DNA from: an uncultured Archangium sp.
Lineage (GTDB): Bacteria > Myxococcota > Myxococcia > Myxococcales > Myxococcaceae
Assembly: GCA_903905455.1 (NCBI GenBank)
Contig: CAIVGN010000107.1
Coordinates: 1-64,000 of the forward strand
Length of the DNA stretch: 64,000 bases
Direction: 5' to 3'
Below the pieces are notes generated by a model. The model was not told the DNA's origin. It made no database searches and was given only the letters and a program-made list of their open reading frames with translations. Both the position numbers and the translations under genes were made by a program. Shown here piece by piece: positions 8,712 to 16,542 of the stretch. Numbering within the stretch: the first letter of the stretch is position 1; the number at the start of each line of letters is the position of its first letter.

Positions 8712-9137
8712 TTACTTCGCGCCGGGCGCCGGGGGAGCCGCGCGGTTGGCCGACAGGCTGTCCATCTTCATGGTGCCGTCGAAGGTGACGTCGCGCTCCA
8801 TGGTGACGTTGGGCGACTCGATGGTGCCCTTCACCTTGGCGTTCTTGTGCAGCTCGACCACGTTGGTCGCGCGAATGATGCCCTCGACGTGGCCGCTGAT
8901 GATCACCGTGCCCGCGGTGATCTCCGCGTTGACCCGCGCCGACGGGCCAATGACCAACACCTCGTCGGTCATGATCTGCCCGCTGTACTTCCCGTCGATG
9001 CGGACCTGGCCCTTGAAGACCAGCTTGCCTTCGAACTCGCTGCCCTTGCCCAACAGCGTGTCGATGTCACCACCACCCGTCTTCACAGACACAGCGCTCT
9101 CCTCACCTTTGGTGCTGCCCTTGTCGAACAAAGCCAT
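8712..9137 (-). CDS. bacM: Bactofilin cytoskeletal protein
   Basis: The 141-residue protein has a short disordered N terminus, then the beta-helical bactofilin core of repeated short strands (VFKGQVRIDGKYSGQI, VIISGHVEGII, KVKGTIESPNV), then a proline/alanine tail. Bactofilins polymerise without nucleotide into filaments that shape cells or position other proteins. In Myxococcus xanthus, BacM lies next to parB and supports rod shape, which is why the symbol is used. Here it follows parB directly on the same strand, 39 bases away. Length and position fit BacM. Confidence 0.88.
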   Translation of the reverse strand: MALFDKGSTKGEESAVSVKTGGGDIDTLLGKGSEFEGKLVFKGQVRIDGKYSGQIMTDEVLVIGPSARVNAEITAGTVIISGHVEGIIRATNVVELHKNAKVKGTIESPNVTMERDVTFDGTMKMDSLSANRAAPPAPGAK

Positions 9138-9176
9138 TCCGCGGACTCCTTGGTTTCGGTGCCGTTCCCAGCGTCT

Positions 9177-10088
9177 TCAGCGACGGATGAGGGCGACGAT
9201 GCGGTCGAGGTCTTCGTAGCTGAAGAACTCGACTTCCACCGTGCCTTTCCCGTTGCCCTTCTCGATCAGCCGCACCTTCGTGCCCAGCTTGCGCTGCAGG
9301 TCTTCCACCAGCTTCTTGGCCTCGGGGCTGCCCTTCTGGGGCTGCTTCTTCTTCCCCGGCAGGCCGGTGGGGCCGCGGGCCGCCTTCACCCGGGCCTCGG
9401 TCTCGCGCACGGTGAGCTTGTCGGTCACCACGTCGCGGGCGAGCAGCACCATCTCCTTGCTCGACGGCAGCCCGAGGATGGCGCGGGCGTGGCCCATGTC
9501 GAGGTCGCCCTCGGCCACCAGCTGCTTCACCTCGTTGGGGAGGTGCAGGAGGCGCAGCGCGTTGGCCACGCTGGAGCGGTCCTTGCCCACGCGGTCGGCG
9601 ACCTGCTCGTGGGTGAGCTTCCGCTCTTCCACCAGGCGGCGGTAGGCCTCGGCCTCTTCCAGCGGGTTCAGGTCGGCGCGCTGGATGTTCTCCACCAGGG
9701 CCAGCTCGTAGGCCTCGGCGTCGGTGGCCTCGCGGATGACCACGGGCAGCTCCACGAGCCCGGCCTGCTTCGCCGCGCGCCAGCGTCGCTCGCCGGCGAT
9801 GATGCGGTAGCCCTTGCCATCGCGGCGCACGAGGATCGGCTGCAGCACGCCCTGGTGCTTGAGGCTGGTGGCCAACTCCTCCAACTGGGCGGCGTCGAAG
9901 GTGCGGCGCGGGTTCGCCTTGTCGGCGTGAATCTGGTCGATGGGCACCCGGGCCACGCCGTTGGCCTGGGCGTTGGTGCGCTGCTCGGTCGGGGTGGGCG
10001 CCCGCGCGTCAGCCAGCAGCGCGCCGAGGCCTCGACCCAGCGCGGACTTCCGGTTCTGCGGAGGCAACATCTTGATGACGCCTGGCAT
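9177..10088 (-). CDS. parB: Chromosome partitioning protein ParB (CTP-dependent sliding clamp)
   Basis: The 303-residue protein has the full ParB layout: the ParA-stimulating N terminus RKSALGRGLGALL (about residues 13-25), the CTP-binding box GERRWRAA near 100-107, the second nucleotide motif ENIQRADLNP near 131-140, the helix-turn-helix that reads parS, and a C-terminal dimerisation domain. ParB loads at parS and spreads as a clamp to organise the origin region. Five parS sites lie within 3.3 kb. ATG 10088 is used; an in-frame ATG six codons later is possible. Confidence 0.95.
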   Translation of the reverse strand: MPGVIKMLPPQNRKSALGRGLGALLADARAPTPTEQRTNAQANGVARVPIDQIHADKANPRRTFDAAQLEELATSLKHQGVLQPILVRRDGKGYRIIAGERRWRAAKQAGLVELPVVIREATDAEAYELALVENIQRADLNPLEEAEAYRRLVEERKLTHEQVADRVGKDRSSVANALRLLHLPNEVKQLVAEGDLDMGHARAILGLPSSKEMVLLARDVVTDKLTVRETEARVKAARGPTGLPGKKKQPQKGSPEAKKLVEDLQRKLGTKVRLIEKGNGKGTVEVEFFSYEDLDRIVALIRR

Positions 10089-10136
10089 GCGGCTCTACTC
10101 CCCTCTTTGGTGACGTGATGGCAAGGGCGATTGCAC

Positions 10137-10946
10137 TCAGCGCGCCGACGCGTGGGGCGCCGGGGCCCCCTTCTTCAGGCGGGCCTTCTCGCGGCGCAGC
10201 AGCTCGCGGGCCACGCCGAGGTACGCCTCGCAGCCCTTGGAGCGGATGTCGTACAGCAGCACCGGCTTGCCGAAGCTGGGGCTCTCCGCGAGGCGCACGT
10301 TGCGCGGCACCACTGTGTTGAACACCAGCTGGGGGAACACCCGGCGCACCTCGTCGCTGACCTGGTGGCTGATGTTCGCCCGGGGGTCGAACATGGTGAG
10401 CACGATGCCCTCCAGGGTCAGCTTCGGGTTGAGCTGCTGCTGCACCAACTCCACGGTGCTCATGAGCTGCGCGAGGCCTTCCATCGCGTAGTACTCGGTC
10501 TGCAGGGGAATGAGGACGGCGTCGGCCGCGGCCAGGGCGTTGAGGGTCAAGAGGCCCAGCGACGGCGGGCAGTCGATGAGGATGTAGTCGTACTTGCGCT
10601 TGAGCGGCTCGAGGGCCTGCTTGAGGCGCAGCTCGCGGTGCTCCATGTTCACCAGCTCGACCTCGGCGCCGGTCAGGTCGGAGGTGGCCGGCACCACGTC
10701 CAGGAACCGGAGCTCGGTGGGCAGCAGCACCTCGGCCAGGGGCTGGCCGTCGATGAGGGCGTCGTAGACCGACCCCTGGAGCTGGGTCTTGTCGATGCCC
10801 AGCCCGCTCCCGGCGTTGCCCTGGGGGTCCAGGTCGATGAGGAGCGTCTTCCGCTCCGCCGCCGCCAATGATGCCGCGAGGTTGATGGCCGTGGTGGTCT
10901 TCCCCACGCCGCCCTTCTGGTTGGAAATGCAGAGAACTCGACCCAT
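10137..10946 (-). CDS. parA: Chromosome partitioning ATPase ParA (Soj)
   Basis: The 269-residue protein has the deviant Walker A motif KGGVGKTTT at residues 11-19, Walker A' IDLDPQGNAGSGLG, and Walker B ILIDCPPSLGLLT. It lacks the N-terminal HTH of plasmid ParA, so it is the chromosomal Soj type. It binds DNA as an ATP dimer and moves ParB-parS complexes toward the poles. It lies just upstream of parB, with a parS site 72 bases before its start that may let ParB affect its transcription. Confidence 0.96.
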   Translation of the reverse strand: MGRVLCISNQKGGVGKTTTAINLAASLAAAERKTLLIDLDPQGNAGSGLGIDKTQLQGSVYDALIDGQPLAEVLLPTELRFLDVVPATSDLTGAEVELVNMEHRELRLKQALEPLKRKYDYILIDCPPSLGLLTLNALAAADAVLIPLQTEYYAMEGLAQLMSTVELVQQQLNPKLTLEGIVLTMFDPRANISHQVSDEVRRVFPQLVFNTVVPRNVRLAESPSFGKPVLLYDIRSKGCEAYLGVARELLRREKARLKKGAPAPHASAR

Positions 10947-11018
10947 GACCGGGCTTCCTACTCGATGGGTCCGACAAGTGGGTGAAGGCCTTTCGACCTT
11001 CCTCTGCTTTTTGCGGGT

Positions 11019-11034
11019 TGTTTCACGTGGAACG
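11019..11034. promoter_or_regulatory. parS: parS site 1 (one half-site variant)
   Basis: TGTTTCACGTGGAACG matches the 14-bp parS core except for T instead of C in one arm. It sits between rsmG and parA. Confidence 0.85.
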
Positions 11035-11042
11035 TGAATCCG

Positions 11043-11690
11043 TCAGCCGAAGACGGCGACGCCGCGCGGGTCGTTGGAGTGCGGCAGCGTGAAAGTCCGG
11101 CGGCTCAGGAGCTTCAAACCGGCGTCGGCGGCCAGCTGGGCCAGGACTTCGGCCTTCGGGGTCTGGCCGAGCATGGTCACGACCCGGCCGCCGGGCACCA
11201 GGTAGTGGCGGGCGAGCTGGAGGAAGGGCCCGACGTCCATGAAGGCCCGGGAAATGACCAGGTCGACGGTGGGCAGGCCCTCGGCGGCCGGTTTCCCGTC
11301 CGCGCGCACGTGGATGGCCTTCACCCGGTCGATGACCCCGGCCTTCACCGCGCCGGACTTCATGAAGGAGACCTTCTTGGACACGGCGTCGACCAGGGTG
11401 GTGCGCAGCTGGGGGAGCGCGACCGCCAGGGGGATGCCGGGCAGCCCGGCGCCGGCGCCCAGGTCGAGGAGGTGGGTGGCGCCCTGGACCTCGGGGAGCA
11501 CCGCCAGCGAGTCGAGCAGGTGCTTGTCCACCACCTCGTCGGTGCGGGTGATGGTGGTGAGGGAGATCTTCTCGTTCCACTTGAGCAGCTCGGCCACGTA
11601 CGCCAGCAACCGGGCCTGGGCTTCGGCGGGGAGGGTCAGGCCGAGGCGCTCGAGGCCCTGGGAAAGAAGGAGGGGGGCTGAGTTATCCAC
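11043..11690 (-). CDS. rsmG: 16S rRNA (guanine-N7)-methyltransferase RsmG (GidB)
   Basis: The 215-residue protein carries the SAM-binding motif DLGAGAGLPGIPLA (about residues 69-82) and the conserved VDLVISRAF block. RsmG methylates G527 (E. coli numbering) of 16S rRNA. GTG 11690 gives the usual family length; the extended frame upstream runs through parS and repeat DNA and is not coding. Its start codon lies inside a perfect DnaA box (TTATCCACA). The position between parA and mnmG is the classic gid-par arrangement. Confidence 0.93.
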   Translation of the reverse strand: MDNSAPLLLSQGLERLGLTLPAEAQARLLAYVAELLKWNEKISLTTITRTDEVVDKHLLDSLAVLPEVQGATHLLDLGAGAGLPGIPLAVALPQLRTTLVDAVSKKVSFMKSGAVKAGVIDRVKAIHVRADGKPAAEGLPTVDLVISRAFMDVGPFLQLARHYLVPGGRVVTMLGQTPKAEVLAQLAADAGLKLLSRRTFTLPHSNDPRGVAVFG

Positions 11691-11691
11691 A
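11683..11691 (+). promoter_or_regulatory. DnaA box (TTATCCACA)
   Basis: This is a perfect match to the high-affinity DnaA box and overlaps the rsmG start codon. It suggests DnaA control of rsmG or an origin-associated cluster. Confidence 0.6.
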
Positions 11692-11765
11692 GGGGTACTC
11701 CGGAGGGAGGGTGTCAACCCGGTGGAATGAGGCGGCTCCGGGTGCGCCCGGGGGTTTCGCACATG

Positions 11766-11774
11766 TTGTCCACA
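11766..11774 (+). promoter_or_regulatory. DnaA box variant (TTGTCCACA)
   Basis: It differs by one base from TTATCCACA and lies 83 bases from the perfect box, in the same orientation. Confidence 0.4.
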
Positions 11775-11804
11775 CCCCCAAGTTTCAGGACGGGGCTCGG
11801 TGGG

Positions 11805-11820
11805 TGTTCCACGTGGAACA
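11805..11820. promoter_or_regulatory. parS: parS site 2 (perfect palindrome)
   Basis: TGTTCCACGTGGAACA is a 16-bp perfect palindrome with the M. xanthus-type parS core. It lies upstream of rsmG. Confidence 0.92.
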
Positions 11821-11843
11821 GGGAGGGACGGACGGTCCCTGGG

Positions 11844-11886
11844 CTCCCTCGCCCTGCGGAGCGGGGAGAGGGCCGGGGTGAGGGGC
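11844..11886 (-). repeat. Dispersed GC-rich repeat, copy 4 (inverted)
   Basis: It reads ctccctcgccctgcgg to ggccggggtgaggggc, the reverse orientation of the family. It lies between parS sites 2 and 3. Confidence 0.8.
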
Positions 11887-11968
11887 GATCGCGGGCCACA
11901 CACAGGACACTGAGGCCCCCTGCCCTGCCCAACCGTGTCGAGGTGGAGAGTTGGGACCTGGGCACGAC

Positions 11969-11984
11969 TGTTCCACGTGGAACA
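11969..11984. promoter_or_regulatory. parS: parS site 3 (perfect palindrome)
   Basis: TGTTCCACGTGGAACA, identical to site 2. Confidence 0.92.
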
Positions 11985-12170
11985 TCGATCGGCCTGGTCG
12001 GCTCGTGCCGGATTGGGGACTGCCGATGAAGGCTCTCCTCACCGCTTCTTCGTGGAGGCGCTCTTCACCGCTTCTTCGTGAATGACCGGCGTCACGCGGA
12101 CTTCGCGTGTGCATCGATTGGTCGCGAAGGCCAAGAGCAAGGGACGGAGCGGCAACCAGTGTGAGGTATC

Positions 12171-12186
12171 TGTTCCACGTGGAACA
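12171..12186. promoter_or_regulatory. parS: parS site 4 (perfect palindrome)
   Basis: TGTTCCACGTGGAACA, identical to sites 2 and 3. It lies about 50 bases before the 26-bp tandem array begins. Confidence 0.92.
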
Positions 12187-12234
12187 CATCTTCCGATCAT
12201 CGGCACGTGCGGTTCCGTGCGACCGCAACCCCTG

Positions 12235-13333
12235 GCTCGAACGCTTCTTCCTCGTGCACCGGCTCGAACGCCTCTTCATCGCGCAGTGCTCGAACGCTCC
12301 TTCCTCGTGCACCGGCTCGAACGCCTCTTCATCGCGCAGTGCTCGAACGCTTCTTCATCGCGCAGTGCTCGAACGCTTCTTCGTCGCGCAGCGCTCGAGT
12401 GCTTCTTTGTCGCGAAGTGCTCGAGCGTGTCTTCATCGCGAAGTGCTCGAGCGTTTCTTCATCGCGAAGTGCTCGAGCTCTTCTTCGTCGCGCAGCGCTT
12501 GAGTGCATCTTCGTCGCGCTGCGCTCGAGTGCTTCTTTGTCGCGCAGCGCTTGAGTGCTTCTTTGTCGCGCAGCGCTTGAGTGCTTCTTCGTCGAGAAGT
12601 GCTCGAGCGTTTCTTCATCGCGAAGTGCTCGAACTCTTCTTCGTCGCGCAGCGCTTGAGTGCTTCTTCGTAGCGAAGTGCTCGAACTCTTCTTCGTCGCG
12701 CAGCGCTTGAGTGCTTCTTCGTCGCACGGCGCCCGAACGCCTATTCACCACGCAGTGTCCGAGTGCTTCTTCGTCGCGCAGTGCTCGCTTCTTCCTCGCG
12801 CGGCGCTCGAGTACTTCTTCGTCGCGCAGCGCTCGAGCACTTCTTCATCGCGCAGCGCTCGAGCACTTCTTCATCGCGCAGCGCTCGAGCACTTCTTCGT
12901 CGCGCAGCGCTCGAGCACTTCTTCATCGCGCGGCACTCGAGCACTTCTTCATCGCGCGGCACTCGAGTGCCTCTTCGTCGCGCAGCGCTCCAGTGCTTCT
13001 TCGCCGCACAGCGCTCGAGTGCTTGTTCAGCGCGCGGCGCTTGAGTGCCTCTTTAGCGCGCGGCGCTCGAGTTCTTCTTCGTCACGCAGCGCTCGAGTGC
13101 GTCTTCATCGCGCGGCGCTCGAGTTCTTCCTCGCCGCCCACCGCTCGAGTGCTTGTTCAGCGCGCAACGCTCGAGTTCTTCTTCGTCGCGCAGTTCTCGA
13201 GTCAGTCTCCGTCGCCCAGCACTTGAGTGCGTCTTCGTCGCGCAGTGCTCGCGTCTTCGTCGCACAGTGCTCGCGTCTTCGTCGCGCAGTGCTCGCGTCT
13301 TCGTCGCGCAGCGTTCGAACGCTTCTTCGTCGG
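12235..13333 (+). repeat. Array of about 42 degenerate 26-bp tandem repeats between rsmG and mnmG
   Basis: The unit reads GCTCGAGTGCTTCTTCGTCG followed by CGCAGC, with common swaps (GAA/GAG, CAT/CGT, CAG/AAG, T/C at the end). Most units are 26 bp; near 13245-13310 three are 22 bp, and a few are truncated. Two related TTCACCGCTTCTTCGTG-like pieces lie near 12035-12080. The unit has no stop codon in several frames, so long open frames cross it on both strands. Because 26 is not a multiple of three, each unit shifts the frame, and they cannot encode one repeated peptide per unit. There are no unique spacers, so it is not CRISPR. Each unit holds a near-palindrome GCTCGAGC. It is bounded by parS sites 4 and 5. 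Confidence 0.9.
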
Positions 13334-13374
13334 GCCTGCTCGCCCGACCATCGCAGCCTGAACACGAAGCGAGT

Positions 13375-13390
13375 TGTTCCACGTGGAACG
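13375..13390. promoter_or_regulatory. parS: parS site 5
   Basis: TGTTCCACGTGGAACG holds the complete 14-bp palindromic core. It lies about 40 bases after the tandem array and before the end of mnmG. Confidence 0.9.
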
Positions 13391-13427
13391 CGCTGGCGCT
13401 CAGCCTTCATCACCTGCGCGCAACTTC

Positions 13428-13469
13428 GGCCCCTCACCCTGGCCCTCTCCCCGCTCGCGGGGAGAGGGA
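13428..13469 (+). repeat. Dispersed GC-rich repeat, copy 5
   Basis: It runs from ggcccctcaccctgg to gcggggagaggga and abuts the mnmG stop codon, where it could act as the transcription terminator. Confidence 0.8.
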
Positions 13470-15269
13470 TCACGCCTTCGCGGCCCGCAACGCCACCAAC
13501 AGCAAGCTCATCGCCGCCGGCGTCAACCCCTGCACCCGCCGCGCGTGGCCCACCGTGTCCGGCCGCACCAACTCCAGCTTCTCCACCGCTTCCCGACTCA
13601 ACCCGCGCACCTCCGCGTAGCGAAACCCCTCGGGGATCCGCCAGGCGTCGTGCGACTCCACCTTCCGCGTCCACGTCGTCTGCGCCTGCTTCACGTAGCC
13701 CGCGTACTTCGCCTCCACCTCGACCTCCGCGCACAAGTCCTCGGGCAGGGCAGGGCGATGGACGTCCTCCGCCGCGAGTGACGCGTAGGTCACCTCCGGC
13801 CGGCGCAGCTTCGCCAACAACCGCGCGCCCTCGAGCCGCGCCAATTCCCCGCGCACCTGATCAGCTCGCTGCGCCGACGACGCGGCTTCCACCGCCGACA
13901 CCAGGCCCACCCGCGCCCCGTGCGCGCGCAACCGAAACTCCGCGTTCCCTTCGCGCAAGGTCAACCGGTGCTCACTGCGGCTGGTCATCATGCGGAACGG
14001 CTCATCCACCCCGCGCGTGACGAGCTCGTCGAGCAACACCGCCCCGTGCGCCTCGTCACGCCCGAGCACCAACGCCGGCGCGCCCTGCACCTGCAGCCCC
14101 GCGTTGATCCCCGCGAGCAGCCCCTGGAACGCGGCCTCCTCGTAGCCCGAGGTTCCATTCAACTGCCCCGCGAAGAACAGCCCCGCGACGCGCTTGGTCT
14201 CGAGCGTGGCGTGCAACTGCGTGGGCGGCGCGTAGTCGTACTCCACCGCGTAGCCGTAGCGCGCGACCTGCACTTCCTCGAGGCCCACGATGCTGCGCAG
14301 GAACCGCAGCTGCACCTCGGCGGGCATGCTCGTCGACAGCCCCGCGGGGTACACCAACGGCGACTGGTGCCCCTCGGGCTCGAGGAACACCGTGTGCCGC
14401 GCGCGGTGGGCGAAGCGCACCACCTTGTCTTCCACCGACGGGCAGTACCGCGGCCCGCGCCCGACGATCTCCCCCTGGAACAGCGGCGACGCGTGCAGGT
14501 TGTCGCGCAAGATGCCGTGCGTCTGCGCGTTGGTGTGCGTGACGAAACAATCGAGCGGCGCGCGGAGCGGGAAGGGTGCGCGCGGCGTGCGCAATGAGAA
14601 CGGGCGCGGCGACACTTCCCCCGGCTGCCGCTCGCAGCGCGCCCAGTCGATGGAGTCCTTGAGCAACCGCGCCGGCGTGCCGGTCTTGAATCTCCCGAGC
14701 GAAAAGCCGAGCGCGCGCAAGCTCACCGAGAGCCCCGTCGCCGCCGCGTCACCCAGCCGCCCACCCACCGACTTCTCGTCGCCGAGGTGCATCAGCGCCT
14801 GCAGGAACGTGCCCGTGGTCACCACCACCGCGCGCGCCGCGAAGCGCCGCCCGTCTTGCAGCGTGACGCCCACCACGCGCGCGCCCTCCACCTCGAGCAC
14901 GCTCGCTTCGCCTTCCACCACCGTGAGCCGGGCCTGCGCGCGCACCGTGGCCTGCATCACCTCGGCGTACACGTCGCGTTCGCACAGCACGCGCGTCGCG
15001 CGCACCGCGGGGCCCTTCGAGCCGTTGAGGGTCACGAAGTGCGTGCCCGCTTGATCCGCCGCGCGCGCCATCTCGCCCCCGAGCGCGTCGAGCTCGCGCA
15101 CCAGGTGCCCCTTGGCCGTGCCGCCGATGGCCGGGTTGCAGCTCATCAGGGCGATGCGGTCGGCGCGCATGGTGAGGCCGAGCGTCGAGAGCCCCATGCG
15201 CGCGCACGCGAGCGCTGCTTCACAGCCCGCGTGCCCCAGGCCCACCACGATGACGTCGTACGACTCCAT
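13470..15269 (-). CDS. mnmG: tRNA uridine-5-carboxymethylaminomethyl modification enzyme MnmG (GidA)
   Basis: The 599-residue protein opens with the FAD-binding motif VVGLGHAGCEAALA. It has the family signatures MSCNPAIGGTAKGHLVRE, RFKTGTPARL and GLFFAGQLNGTSGYEEAA. With MnmE, MnmG modifies the wobble uridine (cmnm5U34) of tRNAs. ATG 15269 is preferred to the in-frame TTG three codons upstream. Here mnmE lies 5.5 kb away with unrelated genes in between, although the two usually sit close together. The gene continues the minus-strand gid-par block. Confidence 0.95.
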   Translation of the reverse strand: MESYDVIVVGLGHAGCEAALACARMGLSTLGLTMRADRIALMSCNPAIGGTAKGHLVRELDALGGEMARAADQAGTHFVTLNGSKGPAVRATRVLCERDVYAEVMQATVRAQARLTVVEGEASVLEVEGARVVGVTLQDGRRFAARAVVVTTGTFLQALMHLGDEKSVGGRLGDAAATGLSVSLRALGFSLGRFKTGTPARLLKDSIDWARCERQPGEVSPRPFSLRTPRAPFPLRAPLDCFVTHTNAQTHGILRDNLHASPLFQGEIVGRGPRYCPSVEDKVVRFAHRARHTVFLEPEGHQSPLVYPAGLSTSMPAEVQLRFLRSIVGLEEVQVARYGYAVEYDYAPPTQLHATLETKRVAGLFFAGQLNGTSGYEEAAFQGLLAGINAGLQVQGAPALVLGRDEAHGAVLLDELVTRGVDEPFRMMTSRSEHRLTLREGNAEFRLRAHGARVGLVSAVEAASSAQRADQVRGELARLEGARLLAKLRRPEVTYASLAAEDVHRPALPEDLCAEVEVEAKYAGYVKQAQTTWTRKVESHDAWRIPEGFRYAEVRGLSREAVEKLELVRPDTVGHARRVQGLTPAAMSLLLVALRAAKA

Positions 15270-15335
15270 GCTGATCAACCTGTACCACGGCAGCGAACGT
15301 TGACAGCCCCGCGCGCGTCCCGCACCGTTGGCCCC

Positions 15336-15827
15336 GTGAGCGACACGCCCGACGCACCTCCTGAAATGGACCCCCCGGCGTCGGCCAACGGCACCAACTG
15401 GGACCTCGTCAAGCGGCTCAAGGCCGAGGGCGTCACGCCGGCCGACGCCGTCGCCCGCCTCAAGGCCACGGGCCTCGACGACGAGTCGGCGAAGGTGCTG
15501 GTGAACTCGGTGATGGGCGCGATGCCCACCGACATTCCCAGCGCGCAGCTCACCCCGGGCACCAACATCCTCGCGCCGGCGGTCTTCACCCTGTCGGACA
15601 TCGGGCTCACCGGCTCACCGACGGTGGTGGGCGTGTATTGGATTGGCTTCGGCGCGGCGATCCTCCTCGCGCTGGGCGTGGGCTTCATGATGACCGCGAC
15701 GGACCTCGTGAAGCTGCCTGACGACGTCGGCTACTACGCGGTGCGCCTGTGCGGCGTGGCGTCGATGACCTGCATCGCCTGGGGCGCGTTCCGCTACTCG
15801 CAGGGCATCACCATTCGCCGCAAGTGA
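15336..15827 (+). CDS. Hypothetical membrane protein with two transmembrane helices
   Basis: The 163-residue protein starts with GTG. An N-terminal soluble part contains a short helical region (residues about 20-60, with LVKRLKAEGVTPADAVARL) resembling a UBA-like three-helix motif. Two membrane segments follow, near 98-117 and 130-150. It is divergent from mnmG. The family was not recognised. Confidence 0.55.
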   Translation: MSDTPDAPPEMDPPASANGTNWDLVKRLKAEGVTPADAVARLKATGLDDESAKVLVNSVMGAMPTDIPSAQLTPGTNILAPAVFTLSDIGLTGSPTVVGVYWIGFGAAILLALGVGFMMTATDLVKLPDDVGYYAVRLCGVASMTCIAWGAFRYSQGITIRRK

Positions 15828-15836
15828 GCGGGGCGC

Positions 15837-16490
15837 TCAGCCCTTCGCCCGCCGCGCCCGCGCGCCCACCCCGAGGTACCCCAGCACCAGCGCGCTGAGC
15901 TCGTCGATCAACGTCTCGGTGTCGAGCTGCGCGGGGCGCTCGAGCACCTGCAGGTGCGCCACCGCCTCCACCGCGGTCACCAGGAGGTACGTGGCCACGT
16001 CGAGGTCCACGCGGCGAAGATGCGCGCGCTGCGTCTCGAGCCACTGCCGCACCAGCGCCGCCGACTGCTCCGAGCCGCGGGCCACCACCGCGCGCCCGCC
16101 CTTGAGCCGCGGCACCTGTTCCACCAGCACCCGGTGCAGCTTCGGGTCCACCGCGTGCACCATCACCATCGCGCGCAGGTAGTGGCGCACCGAGGCTTCG
16201 AGCGACCGCGGCCGCGCCGGGTCGTCCTGCACCGCCGCGAGCAACACCGCGAGGCCCTCGTCGGCGTGCTGCTCGGCGAGCGCCGCCACCAGCGCCTCCT
16301 TCGAGGGGAAGTATTGGTACAGCGAGCCGATGGACACGCCGGCCCGCTTCGCCACCGCGTTGGTGTTGCACGCGTCCCACCCGGCGGTGCGCAGAATGTG
16401 AGCAGTCGCTCGCAAGATGGCATCCACCGTGGCCTGGGCCCGGGCCTGGGTCGGTCGCTTGCGGGGGGACTCGGTTCGGGCGCGCGCCAT
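15837..16490 (-). CDS. TetR-family transcriptional repressor
   Basis: The 217-residue protein has an N-terminal TetR helix-turn-helix (NAVAKRAGVSIGSLYQYFPSKEAL) after a basic arm, and a variable all-helical ligand domain. ATG 16490 is the start best placed relative to the HTH. It is divergent from the P450 gene, with 52 bases between the starts that contain an inverted repeat. It probably represses the P450 gene and itself until an effector binds. Confidence 0.88.
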   Translation of the reverse strand: MARARTESPRKRPTQARAQATVDAILRATAHILRTAGWDACNTNAVAKRAGVSIGSLYQYFPSKEALVAALAEQHADEGLAVLLAAVQDDPARPRSLEASVRHYLRAMVMVHAVDPKLHRVLVEQVPRLKGGRAVVARGSEQSAALVRQWLETQRAHLRRVDLDVATYLLVTAVEAVAHLQVLERPAQLDTETLIDELSALVLGYLGVGARARRAKG

Positions 16491-16497
16491 GGGGCTC

Positions 16498-16525
16498 AAA
16501 TGCGAGTTGAAGAACGCGAGCATTT
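16498..16525. promoter_or_regulatory. Candidate TetR operator between the divergent TetR and P450 genes
   Basis: The inverted repeat AAATGC...GCATTT is centred midway between the two start codons. TetR-family operators are usually palindromes in exactly this position. Confidence 0.45.
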
Positions 16526-16542
16526 ACTCACATCATGTCCCC

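Noticed and set aside
12235-13333. CRISPR array
   Set aside because: Units are contiguous without unique spacers, and no cas genes lie in the window.
12082-14020. Several long open frames on both strands across the tandem array, encoding Ser/Arg/Ala-rich repeat proteins
   Set aside because: The 26-bp unit lacks stops in several frames by composition, every unit shifts the frame, and no ribosome site or non-repeat domain is present; they are artefacts of the repeat.
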